From the NCBI RefSeq assembly GCF_014269285.1, contig NZ_JACOAF010000001.1, forward strand, positions 124,001-188,000: DNA of 64,000 nt, in the 5' to 3' direction. Each line of letters starts with the position of its first letter. The first letter of the stretch is position 1. Below are positions 42,191-49,964 of this stretch, piece by piece. The notes beneath the pieces were generated by a model. The model searched no databases. It was not told the origin of the DNA and worked only from the letters and a program-made list of their open reading frames with translations. This DNA comes from Rufibacter sediminis (GTDB lineage: Bacteria; Bacteroidota; Bacteroidia; Cytophagales; Hymenobacteraceae). The translations under genes were made by a program, and so were the position numbers.

Positions 42191-42547
42191 ATGGCCTCTA
42201 AACGCCTTGAGACCTTGGAGGCCGCCATTTCGCTGGTGGTTCCTCTGCTCTTTTTCTACATCTTCTGGTTTCCTAACCTCCTCTTAGTGGTAGTAGCCGG
42301 GGCAATCCTGGTTCTGGCGCTGCTTTCAGTTCCTCCTGTTCCCTGGCTCCTGCAGAAATGGATGGCTCTGCTGCATTTTGTTGGCATCATCAACACTAAA
42401 ATTCTTCTGGCGATTCTCTTTTTTGGGGTGCTCACTCCTGTTGCCTGGGTATACCGCCTGTTCCATAAGCCAGCAAAAAAGGAGAACTCCAACTTCGTTC
42501 AGAGAGACCACACCTTTAGTGCCTCTGATTTTGAGCGCACCTTCTAA
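42191..42547 (+). CDS. SxtJ family membrane protein
   Basis: 118 residues. After a short amphipathic start (MASKRLETLEAAISLVV) come three hydrophobic segments, with the SxtJ-type KWMALLHFVGIINTKILLAILFFGVLTPVAWVYRLF motif (conserved TPV-x-x-x-YRL) and a charged C-terminal tail with DHTFSASDFERTF. SxtJ proteins occur beside carbamoyltransferases in saxitoxin and surface-glycan clusters; their molecular role is not established. This is the third gene of the operon. Confidence 0.88.
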   Translation: MASKRLETLEAAISLVVPLLFFYIFWFPNLLLVVVAGAILVLALLSVPPVPWLLQKWMALLHFVGIINTKILLAILFFGVLTPVAWVYRLFHKPAKKENSNFVQRDHTFSASDFERTF

Positions 42548-42567
42548 TATCATAAAACTCAGCTCTG

Positions 42568-42602
42568 GTTTTGCGGCTGCTTTCTGAAAATAGCCTCCAA
42601 AC
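42568..42602. repeat. Palindromic repeat, copy (35 nt)
   Basis: GTTTTGCGGCTGCTTTC to GAAAATAGCCTCCAAAC, 20 bp after the SxtJ stop. Confidence 0.7.
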
Positions 42603-42735
42603 CTCCCCTTCTTGCTTGAACAAAGCGGCTGGTACTCTCCATCCGTTCAAGGCACGTTTTACAGGTTTTGGCTGTTACTACTCTGTTAAAATCCTGCAGC
42701 TGCAAATGGCGGACGCCTGATAATTTTCAAAGTGT

Positions 42736-42743
42736 TACCTTTG
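42736..42743 (+). promoter_or_regulatory. -7 box before the ABC-F gene
   Basis: TACCTTTG followed by GCGCCC, 21 bp before the ATG. Confidence 0.55.
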
Positions 42744-42764
42744 CGCCCAGATATAGTTTGATCC

Positions 42765-44690
42765 ATGATTTCCATTAATAACCTCAACTTCCATTTCGGG
42801 AGCCGCACCCTGTACGAAGACGCCAACCTGCACATCAAACCCAAGGACAAGATTGGGCTGGTGGGGCTGAACGGAACCGGTAAATCCACCTTGCTACGCC
42901 TGCTGGTAGGCGAATACCGTCCCGATGGCGGCAGCATCCAGATGGGCCGCGAGATCACCCTGGGTTTCCTGAACCAGGACCTGCTTTCCTATGACACCCA
43001 CGAGAGCATCCTGAACGTGGCCATGCAGGCCTTTGAGGAAGCCATCCAGCTGCAGCACAAGATTGACGAAGTGCTGCACCAGATGGAAACCGACTACCAG
43101 GACGAGCATATTGACAAGCTAGCCAAGCTGCAGGAGCAGTTTGAGGCGCTGGACGGCTACAACATGCAGATCAAAGCCGAGGAGATTCTGGAGGGTCTGG
43201 GCTTTACCACGCAGGAACTGCAGCAGCCCCTGAAGACCTTTTCGGGTGGATGGCGCATGCGCGTAATGCTGGCCAAGATTCTGCTCCAGAAACCGTCGCT
43301 CCTGCTTTTGGATGAGCCTACCAACCACTTGGACTTACCATCCATCAAATGGCTGGAGACGTACCTGAGCGCGTACGAGGGAGCCGTGGTGATTGTGTCC
43401 CACGACCGCGAGTTCCTGGACAAAACCATCAACACCACCGTGGAAGTATCGGGCCAGAAACTGAACGTCTATGCCGGTAACTACAGCTTCTACCTGGAGG
43501 AAAAGGAACTTCGGAACGAGATCCAGAAAGGCGCCTACGAGAACCAGCAGCAGCAGATCAAACAGGCCGAGCAGTTTATCGCCCGTTTTAAGGCAAAAGC
43601 CACCAAAGCGAAGCAGGCCCAGAGCCGCATGAAGGCGCTGGAGAAGATGGAACGCATTGAAGACGTAGCCGGCGATGCCCCGGTGGTGAACTTCAAGTTC
43701 CAGTTCACGGTGCAGCCCGGCCGCAACATCCTACGTCTGGAGAACGTGAGCAAAAGCTACGGCGAGAAACTCATCTTCAAAAACACCAACGTCAACATTG
43801 AGCGCGGTGACAAGATCGCGTTGATTGGCGCGAACGGAAAAGGAAAATCGACCCTCATGCGCGTCATTGCCGGCGATGAACCGGTGAAAGGCGAACGGCA
43901 GCTGGGCCACAACGTGATCATGGCGTTTTACGCGCAGCACCAGTTAGAGAGTCTGCACGTGGAGAACGAGATTCTGCAGGAAATGGTGCAGGCGGGCAGC
44001 CGCCGGACCGAAATGGAATTGCGCGGCGTGTTGGGCTCCTTCCTCTTTACCGGCGACACCGTATTCAAGAAGATCAAAGTCCTCTCCGGGGGCGAGAAAA
44101 GCCGCGTGGCCCTGGCCAAAACGCTGATCTCGGAAGCCAACTTCCTGCTGCTGGATGAGCCTACCAACCACTTGGACATGCAATCGGTGAACATCCTCAT
44201 CCAGGCGCTGGAGCAGTACGAGGGTACGTTTGTGGTCATTTCCCACGACCGCTACTTCGTGGAGAACGTGGCCAACAAGATCTGGTACATCGAGGATTAC
44301 GAGCTGAAGGAATACCCCGGCACCTACCACGAGTACGAGTACTGGATGGAGCAACGCGAAAAAGGCGTCAGGAAACCAACTTCGCAGGTAGCCACGCCTA
44401 AAACCCAGGCCAAACCCAAGCCTACCGCCAGCCAGCAGCAGGAATTGGAGCAGGAGCTCAAGCGCGTGAACCAGAAAATAAAACAGATAGAAGGCCTGGT
44501 GAACGAACTGGAAGGCAAGCTGAAGAACTGCGAAAACAAACTGGCCCTGCCCAGCACCTACGCCGACCCCAACGCCCTGCACGAAGCCACCCAGCAATTC
44601 AACAAAGTGAAAGCCCAGCTAGACAAAGAGCAAAGCGTCTGGGAACAACTCATGGAACAAGTAGACGAACTGGAAAACCAGCTGAAGTAA
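42765..44690 (+). CDS. ABC-F family ATPase (Uup/EttA-like)
   Basis: 641 residues, no membrane part: two ATPase domains in one chain. Domain 1 has Walker A GLNGTGKSTL (about residue 37) with signature LKTFSGGWRMRVMLAKILL and LLLLDEPTNHLD; domain 2 has GANGKGKSTLMRVIAG and VLSGGEKSRVALAKTLI, LLLDEPTNHLDMQS. The inter-domain linker is helical and charged (QQIKQAEQFIARFKAKATKAKQAQSRMKALEKME). A C-terminal coiled-coil (QQELEQELKRVNQKIKQIEGLVNELEGK) is the Uup-type DNA- or ribosome-binding tail. Such proteins act on ribosomes or, for Uup, affect DNA. Exact class is uncertain. Confidence 0.94.
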   Translation: MISINNLNFHFGSRTLYEDANLHIKPKDKIGLVGLNGTGKSTLLRLLVGEYRPDGGSIQMGREITLGFLNQDLLSYDTHESILNVAMQAFEEAIQLQHKIDEVLHQMETDYQDEHIDKLAKLQEQFEALDGYNMQIKAEEILEGLGFTTQELQQPLKTFSGGWRMRVMLAKILLQKPSLLLLDEPTNHLDLPSIKWLETYLSAYEGAVVIVSHDREFLDKTINTTVEVSGQKLNVYAGNYSFYLEEKELRNEIQKGAYENQQQQIKQAEQFIARFKAKATKAKQAQSRMKALEKMERIEDVAGDAPVVNFKFQFTVQPGRNILRLENVSKSYGEKLIFKNTNVNIERGDKIALIGANGKGKSTLMRVIAGDEPVKGERQLGHNVIMAFYAQHQLESLHVENEILQEMVQAGSRRTEMELRGVLGSFLFTGDTVFKKIKVLSGGEKSRVALAKTLISEANFLLLDEPTNHLDMQSVNILIQALEQYEGTFVVISHDRYFVENVANKIWYIEDYELKEYPGTYHEYEYWMEQREKGVRKPTSQVATPKTQAKPKPTASQQQELEQELKRVNQKIKQIEGLVNELEGKLKNCENKLALPSTYADPNALHEATQQFNKVKAQLDKEQSVWEQLMEQVDELENQLK

Positions 44691-44696
44691 AGCTTA

Positions 44697-44735
44697 CAAA
44701 ACCTCACCGGTCATTGACAATGGTGAGGTTTTGCG
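44697..44735 (+). terminator. Terminator after the ABC-F gene
   Basis: CAAAACCTCACC (44697-44708) and GGTGAGGTTTTG (44722-44733) pair perfectly. Confidence 0.75.
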
Positions 44736-44770
44736 TTTTGCGCCCGTTTTCGAGAAAACAAGCCTAAAAC
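44735..44770. repeat. 36-nt palindromic repeat, copy
   Basis: GTTTTGCGCCCGTTTTCG / AGAAAACAAGCCTAAAAC, directly after the terminator. Confidence 0.75.
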
Positions 44771-44815
44771 ATACTTTGATCTTCCAACGCTTTGCGTGGT
44801 CCTACCTTCTTTTTC

Positions 44816-44851
44816 GTTTTGGACGGGTTTTCCAGAAATCAGCCCCAAAAC
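44816..44851. repeat. 36-nt palindromic repeat, copy
   Basis: GTTTTGGACGGGTTTTCC / AGAAATCAGCCCCAAAAC, preceded by C and followed by G, which extends the stem. Confidence 0.75.
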
Positions 44852-44934
44852 GTTGGCCTTGGCGAACGCCGGCCCAAGAACTTCTCAGATAACCAATGCT
44901 CAGCGGTTCTCCGTAGAGACATAAAAACCCCAAC

Positions 44935-46260
44935 ATGACACTACCTTTCAACTGGAAAAACGGAATAATGGCCCTCACGGTGGCCGCCGCCGCTCTCACT
45001 GGATGTGTACCCGTGGAGTCTTCCAGCACCGGAACCGGCGCCTCGGGCACGGCCGCCATCCGCTTTGAAGACGCCGTCTATAACCCCGATGTCCGCTCGG
45101 TGCAGTTCTATGCTTTAAGCAACAACGTGGGCGATGTGCTGGCCCCCCCGGTGGTCTCCCTGGAGCAGTCCAGCGCCTTGGTATTGGAATTTGACCGGAT
45201 GACGGCCCCGCGCGGACGGGCGGTGGTGAAACTCCAGCATTGCGATGCCCGGTGGCAACCGTCCCAACTCCAGCCGCTGCAGTTTGTGCAGGATTACAAT
45301 GAATTCTACATTCAGGAAGTGGACCCCTCGGGCGGCACCAAGGTACCGTACTGGCACTATAGTTTCCGGTTACCGCGGGTGAAACTCAGCGGAAATTACG
45401 TCATGGAAGTTTCTGAGGAAGGCGGAAGCCCCTTGCTGACCCGTCGGTTCGTCATCTATGAGCAGCAGGTGCAGGTGGCCTTACGCCCGGTGGCCACGCC
45501 GGGAGCCGGAGACCGCTACGAGCGGCAACAGCTGGACTTCAACATCCTCTACGGCCAGTACCCACTCGTCAATCCGTCACAGGAGATCAAAGTGGTCATG
45601 CGCCAGAACCACCGCTGGGACAACGTCAAGTACTTCACCCGCCCCACGTTCATCCAGGAAGCCCAGCGCCGGCTGGAGTACCAGCTCTTTGACGTGGAAC
45701 AGGCCTTTCTGGGCCTGAACGAGTTCCGGGCCATTGATACCCGCAGCGAGCGCTTCAGTGGCTTTGGCGTAGAGCGCCGCGATGTGTCCGGCAGCCCGGA
45801 CCGGGTGTTCGCCATTACCGGCCGAAGCCGCGCCCGCGAAGTGTACAGCACCCAGCCAGATGCCAACGGGAAATTCATCTTCGGGAGCCGCGAGTACGGA
45901 AACGCCCCCCTCAACGCCGATTACCAGCAGGTCACGTTCTCCCTGCACTCCCCGGAGCCCGCTCCCGGCCCCGTCTACGTGTTTGGCGCGCTGTCTGACT
46001 GGCAATTACAAGAGCCCTTCCGGATGACCTACGATGCCGAGAAACAGCTCTACACCGGCACCGCGCTGCTCAAGCAAGGCTACTACAACTACTACTTCGC
46101 GGTGAAAGGCGCCAACGGCCAAGCCGATGCCCGTTACTTTGAAGGCAGCCACTTCTCCACCGAGAACGTCTACGATGTGCTGGTCTATTACCGTCCGCCC
46201 GGCACCCGCGCAGATCTGGTCATCGGGTACTCCACCATCCAATTCAATCCGCAGCGGTAG
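44935..46260 (+). CDS. Type IX secretion Plug-like protein (DUF5103), as a lipoprotein
   Basis: 441 residues. The DUF5103 pattern is clear: VQFYALSNNVGDVLAPPVVSLEQSSALVLEFDRM, VKLQHCDARWQPSQLQPLQFVQDYNEFYIQEVDPS, HYSFRLPRVKLSGNYVMEV, DFNILYGQYPLVNPSQEIKVVMRQNHRWDN, and the C-terminal AYTGTALLKQGYYNYYF-like repeat region, ending in an Ig-like beta-sandwich. Family members close the SprA translocon of the type IX secretion system in the outer membrane. Here the N-terminus is a lipoprotein signal with lipobox LTGC (Cys24), an unusual form. It follows the ABC-F gene with two repeat copies between. Confidence 0.88.
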   Translation: MTLPFNWKNGIMALTVAAAALTGCVPVESSSTGTGASGTAAIRFEDAVYNPDVRSVQFYALSNNVGDVLAPPVVSLEQSSALVLEFDRMTAPRGRAVVKLQHCDARWQPSQLQPLQFVQDYNEFYIQEVDPSGGTKVPYWHYSFRLPRVKLSGNYVMEVSEEGGSPLLTRRFVIYEQQVQVALRPVATPGAGDRYERQQLDFNILYGQYPLVNPSQEIKVVMRQNHRWDNVKYFTRPTFIQEAQRRLEYQLFDVEQAFLGLNEFRAIDTRSERFSGFGVERRDVSGSPDRVFAITGRSRAREVYSTQPDANGKFIFGSREYGNAPLNADYQQVTFSLHSPEPAPGPVYVFGALSDWQLQEPFRMTYDAEKQLYTGTALLKQGYYNYYFAVKGANGQADARYFEGSHFSTENVYDVLVYYRPPGTRADLVIGYSTIQFNPQR

Positions 46261-46368
46261 ACTTGTTGATTGCTTATTGCTGATTGTTAATTGCTGGTTG
46301 TTAATCTCAGAGATGCGGTTTACTGAGTTGAACCATCATCTCCTAAAGAAAGGCATAACCTAAGCTTA

Positions 46369-46600
46369 CCCTGGCGCGAGTCTCCAGACTCGTGCCTCCG
46401 GGTCTCGGGTAGTCTCCTGACTACCCTCGCTGCCCCGCAGCGAAACCGGGCTGGTTTGCTCCCCATATAAAAATGGCTTCGATATACTTTCATGTGTAAG
46501 AAAGTAAATCGAAGCCATTGAAGTTGTAAAGCCCTTGGTTCCCGGCGAGTCTGGAGACTCGCTTCATCCATCGGCACGAGACTGGAGTCTCGCGCCAGGA
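46369..46600. repeat. Nested inverted-repeat element (about 230 bp)
   Basis: Outer arms CCTGGCGCGAGTCTCC... and its complement near 46573-46600 match over 27 bp with two mismatches. Inner arms AATGGCTTCGATATACTTTC and its complement (46473-46520 region) form a second hairpin. Short motifs GAGTCT-CCAGACTC are repeated within. It has no gene and looks like a non-autonomous element or a structured repeat. Confidence 0.75.
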
Positions 46601-46630
46601 ACGTTTCATGGCCTTGTGCCACGTCTGCTA

Positions 46631-46665
46631 GTTTCTAGCCTACTTTTAGAAAACACGCCTAAAAC
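46631..46665. repeat. Palindromic repeat, copy (35 nt)
   Basis: GTTTCTAGCCTACTTTT to AAACACGCCTAAAAC. Confidence 0.7.
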
Positions 46666-46748
46666 GACTAATCCCACTACAGCAACGCATCAGACCTCGT
46701 AGTGTCCGGAGGACCTACGAGTGTCTCTGCCTATAGAGAGTCAGTTCC

Positions 46749-46784
46749 GTTTTAGGGCCCTTTTCCTGAAAAGAGGCTAGAAAC
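46749..46784. repeat. 36-nt palindromic repeat containing the serA-like stop codon
   Basis: GTTTTAGGGCCCTTTTCC / TGAAAAGAGGCTAGAAAC. The minus-strand TAG stop at 46779-46777 and the last two codons lie inside the right arm. Confidence 0.8.
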
Positions 46785-47742
46785 GCTTGCGTTCCAGATA
46801 GGCTTTCAGTTTAGAAGTCAGGACCTCGTTGATGCGCACGTATGATTCCTGGGTCCAGCCGGCGATGTGGGGTGTTAGAATCACGCGCGGGTGTTGCATC
46901 AGATAGGTCAGGCGTTCCTGCTGCGCGGGGTTCAAGGTCTTCAGCTTTTCATTCTCCAATACATCCAGGGCGGCGCCCAGCACTTTCCCGGCTTTCATGG
47001 CTTGCACCAAAGCGGCATGATTCAACACCTCGCCGCGGGCGGTGTTCAGGAGCCACAGAGAGTTCTGGAAACCGGAAAGCACGGCCTCGTCCACATAATG
47101 GTGGTTTTCTTTGGTGTACGGGATGTGCAGGCTGAGCACCTGGGCTTTCTCCTGGATTTCCGCCAGCGATGTCAGCCGCACGTGCGGGTACGGGTTTTCT
47201 ACTGGCTGATGGTCATAGGCCAGCACGTTGCAGTCAAACCCCATCAGCAGCTTGGCGAAGGATTTGCCCATGTGCCCGTAGCCGATGAGCCCGATAGTTT
47301 TGCCGCCAATTTCCTCGCCCCGGTTGTCTTCCCGCAGCCATTGGCCCTGCCTGATCTGCCGGTCGCCTTGGGTGATTTTCCGGAAAAGCGCCAGTAAAAG
47401 GCCGAGGGTATGATCGCCCACGGCATCGCGGTTGCCTTCGGGGGCATTTATCAGGGTGATATTGCGGGCTTCCAGCACGCCGTCATCTATGTTGTCTACG
47501 CCGGCGCCGGCCCGGGCCAGAATCTCCAGTTTTGGGGCACTTTTCAGTAAATCGGCCGTTATTCGCATTTTGCTGCGCACCACTAGCATCTGGTACCCGG
47601 GGAGTAAACCCGGCACTTCTTCTTTTTTGACATCGGGCAGATACGTCACCTCCACGTCCAGGTTCTCCAGCATGGGCATGAGGCTCTCGTGCATCAGGTC
47701 GATGACGAGGCAACGGAACGGGGTTGGGTTGGCTAAGGTCAT
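46777..47742 (-). CDS. D-3-phosphoglycerate dehydrogenase-like 2-hydroxyacid dehydrogenase
   Basis: 321 residues, Rossmann NAD-binding fold, from the ATG at 47742. It shows the catalytic Arg in LWLLNTARGEVL, the Glu in ALDVLENEKL and the His in TPHIAGWTQES, plus the nucleotide loop GLIGYGHMGKSFAKLLMGF. It is the short form without an ACT domain, so it could be a serine-pathway PHGDH or a general 2-hydroxyacid dehydrogenase. The last codons lie inside a 36-nt palindrome copy, so the C-terminus may have been remodelled by it. Confidence 0.88.
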   Translation of the reverse strand: MTLANPTPFRCLVIDLMHESLMPMLENLDVEVTYLPDVKKEEVPGLLPGYQMLVVRSKMRITADLLKSAPKLEILARAGAGVDNIDDGVLEARNITLINAPEGNRDAVGDHTLGLLLALFRKITQGDRQIRQGQWLREDNRGEEIGGKTIGLIGYGHMGKSFAKLLMGFDCNVLAYDHQPVENPYPHVRLTSLAEIQEKAQVLSLHIPYTKENHHYVDEAVLSGFQNSLWLLNTARGEVLNHAALVQAMKAGKVLGAALDVLENEKLKTLNPAQQERLTYLMQHPRVILTPHIAGWTQESYVRINEVLTSKLKAYLERKRF

Positions 47743-47784
47743 AGGCAAAGGAAGGTCTGGCAAGGATTGTCTCCAGCCCTCAGA

Positions 47785-49137
47785 TCAAAGGTTCAGTAAT
47801 AAGTGGGCCACCATAAAATAAACGGCTAGGCCCAACAGGTCATTGGCGGTGGTGATAAACGGACCGGCGGCCACGGCGGGGTTCACGCCGTATTTGTCCA
47901 GGATCATGGGCGTGACGGTGCCCATGAAAGACGCCAGCAGCACCACGCTGAACAAGGCCACGGCCACCACGATGGACAGGGTTATCTGCACCCCCAGCAG
48001 TACGTTGAACCCAAACACCAGCCCAGACATGACCAAACCGTTGATGATGGCGACCAGCAGCACCTTCACGATCCGGGAGGTGAAGTTATCGAACATGACG
48101 GTTTTGTTGGCCAGCGTCTGGATGATGATGGACGAGGATTGGATGCCCACGTTTCCGCCGGTGGCGGTGATGAGCGGCGTGAACATGGCCAGCGCCGGAA
48201 TCACGGAGATATCGCCCTCAAACAACCCGATGAACCTTGCCCCCAGCAAACCGCCCACCATGCCTACCATCAGCCAGGGCAGCCGCGCCCGAGACAAACG
48301 GAACACGCTGTCGTCTTCCTCAATGTTCTCGGTGATACCGGTCATGAGCTGGCGGCTCAGCTCGGCTTGCTCCTGGATCACGTCAATCACGTCATCGATG
48401 GTGATACGGCCCAGCAGACGGCCCTGGATGTTCACTACCGGGATGGCGTCCAGGTCATACTTCTGCATGACAGCCGCTACTTCCTGCTCGTCCTTATATG
48501 ACTCAATGGAGATGACATCAGCGTCGTAGATCTGGGAGATGGGCGTGTGGTCGTTGGAGAGCAGCAGGGTTTTCATGCCCAGGCGGCCCACCAGTTTGTC
48601 GCGGTCGTCTACCACGTAGATGGCGTAGACCTTCTCCACTTCCTCGGCCTGGCGGCGGATCTCCTCAATGCACTGTCCTACCCGCCAGTTCAGGTTCACC
48701 TTGATGAGCTCCTTCGCCATGAGACCACCCGCGCAGTCTTCGTCATAGTGAAGGAGTTCGATGATGTCGGCGACGTGTTCCTGGTCTTCCAGCAGGGCGA
48801 TGATCTCTTCCTTGCGCTGCACCGGCTGCTCGTTGAGCAAATCCACGGCGTCATCAGAGTCCATCTCGCCAATGTAGCGGGCAATCTCCTCAATGGTGAA
48901 GTTCTTCAGGAAATTGGTGCGCACGTCTGAGTCCAGGTCGCTGAGGATCTCGGCCCCCACCTCGGCGGGCAGCACGTCCATCACGTACTTGCTCTGCTCG
49001 GTGTTGAGTTCGTACAAGACGGTGGTGATGTCCACGGCGTACATTTCCTCCATGTTGGAGAGCACGAACTCGGCATCGCGGCGCTCAATGGCGTCTTCTA
49101 TCTGGTCAATGAACTCGCGGGTGATTTCAGACTGCAT
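47785..49137 (-). CDS. mgtE: Magnesium transporter MgtE
   Basis: 450 residues: an N-terminal superhelical domain rich in acidic pairs (LSDLDSDVRTNFLKNFTIEEIARYIGEMDSDDAVDLL), two CBS domains (about 130-255; AIYVVDDRDKLVGRLGMKTLLL and DLDAIPVVNIQGRLLGRITIDDVID), a linker helix and five membrane spans. The pore segment contains ITATGGNVGIQSSSIIIQTLA and later VNPAVAAGPFITTANDLLGLAVYF with the conserved pore Asp and Asn. Mg2+ entry would be gated by intracellular Mg2+ bound to the N and CBS domains. Its start overlaps the ksgA stop region by 11 nt. Confidence 0.95.
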   Translation of the reverse strand: MQSEITREFIDQIEDAIERRDAEFVLSNMEEMYAVDITTVLYELNTEQSKYVMDVLPAEVGAEILSDLDSDVRTNFLKNFTIEEIARYIGEMDSDDAVDLLNEQPVQRKEEIIALLEDQEHVADIIELLHYDEDCAGGLMAKELIKVNLNWRVGQCIEEIRRQAEEVEKVYAIYVVDDRDKLVGRLGMKTLLLSNDHTPISQIYDADVISIESYKDEQEVAAVMQKYDLDAIPVVNIQGRLLGRITIDDVIDVIQEQAELSRQLMTGITENIEEDDSVFRLSRARLPWLMVGMVGGLLGARFIGLFEGDISVIPALAMFTPLITATGGNVGIQSSSIIIQTLANKTVMFDNFTSRIVKVLLVAIINGLVMSGLVFGFNVLLGVQITLSIVVAVALFSVVLLASFMGTVTPMILDKYGVNPAVAAGPFITTANDLLGLAVYFMVAHLLLNL

Positions 49138-49909
49138 GCTGCTGGATCAGAAGGGTCAGGTTGATAAAATCGGTCACGGAAAGCTGCTCGGCGCGTTTGT
49201 CAAACAAGGCATCCTGGGCAACTTCCTGCGGAAGGTTAAAGGGTTTCAGGCAATTACGCAGCGTTTTGCGGCGCGTGGCAAAACTGGTCTTCACTACTTT
49301 GAAAAACAGTTTCTCGTCGCAGGGCAGTTGGGCCACCTCGTTGCGCGTGAGCCTGATGACCGCGCTTTTCACTTTGGGCGGCGGGTTGAACACGTGCTCG
49401 TGCACCGTGAACAGGTACTCAATGGTGTAAAACGCCTGCAACAGCACGCTCATGATGCCGTACGTTTTGGAGCCGTGCGGCGCGGCAATGCGTTCGGCCA
49501 CTTCTTTCTGGATCATGCCCACCACTTCGGGCACCTGGTCGCGGTGGTCCAGCACCTTGAAGAAGATCTGGCTGGAGATGTTGTACGGGAAATTTCCGAT
49601 GACGGCAAACGGGCCGGAGAACAGCGTTTTAAGGTCGGTTTTCAGAAAATCGGCAAAAAGCACACGTCCGTCCAGCTGCGGAAAATGCTCGTTCAGCCAG
49701 GCGATGGACTCCCGGTCAATGTCCACGATGGTGGTCTTGTATTCGGGGTGATTTACCAAAAACTGGGTTAAAACGCCCATGCCGGGCCCCACCTCCAGGA
49801 CTTCCCGCACCCCGTTAGGCAGACGCAGCGCCTCCACTATGTTCTGGGCAATGTTGAGGTCAGTAAGGAAATGCTGACCCAGGTGTTTCTTGGGCTGGAC
49901 GGGCTTCAC
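49127..49909 (-). CDS. ksgA: 16S rRNA dimethyladenosine transferase KsgA/RsmA
   Basis: Dimethylates two adjacent adenines in the 3' hairpin of 16S rRNA. 260 residues from GTG at 49909, giving KPVQPKKHLGQHFLTDLNIA; the longer GTG frame (49972) would start upstream of the -7 box TATCTTTG (49956-49949) and add unlike residues. The AdoMet loop is VLEVGPGMGVLTQFL (about 40-55), the catalytic motif VIGNFPYNISSQIFFKVL (about 115) matches NLPYNxS, and RKTLRNCLKPF is the C-terminal RNA-binding part. A 36-nt palindrome-like stretch (49625-49660) lies in frame at FADFLKTDLKT. Confidence 0.93.
   Translation of the reverse strand: MKPVQPKKHLGQHFLTDLNIAQNIVEALRLPNGVREVLEVGPGMGVLTQFLVNHPEYKTTIVDIDRESIAWLNEHFPQLDGRVLFADFLKTDLKTLFSGPFAVIGNFPYNISSQIFFKVLDHRDQVPEVVGMIQKEVAERIAAPHGSKTYGIMSVLLQAFYTIEYLFTVHEHVFNPPPKVKSAVIRLTRNEVAQLPCDEKLFFKVVKTSFATRRKTLRNCLKPFNLPQEVAQDALFDKRAEQLSVTDFINLTLLIQQHAV
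49625..49660. repeat. Palindromic repeat-like sequence inside ksgA
   Basis: GTTTTAAGGTCGGTTTTC / AGAAAATCGGCAAAAAGC has family length and arms. Orthologues have a similar DFLK motif here, so this may be convergent. Confidence 0.4.
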
Positions 49910-49948
49910 TGGTTTTCGGTTTCCGTTTGTTAAGGCTATATTGCAGCT

Positions 49949-49956
49949 CAAAGATA
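49949..49956 (-). promoter_or_regulatory. ksgA -7 box TATCTTTG
   Basis: Minus-strand TATCTTTG 40 bp before the GTG start at 49909; used to set that start. Confidence 0.6.
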
Positions 49957-49964
49957 CACATCTT

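Larger units (their letters stand above)
46261..46776. other. Intergenic region with a nested-palindrome element
   Basis: No coding frame is supported over 516 bp between convergent genes. It contains the nested inverted-repeat element at 46369-46600 and two copies of the 36-nt family. Confidence 0.75.

Noticed and set aside
49625-49660. Palindrome copy in ksgA as clear proof of insertion in a gene
   Set aside because: Orthologous KsgA proteins have a DFLK motif at this point, so the match may be chance; it is kept only as a low-confidence example.
48893-49771. Open frame across mgtE and ksgA on the plus strand
   Set aside because: It crosses two real genes and carries no motif.
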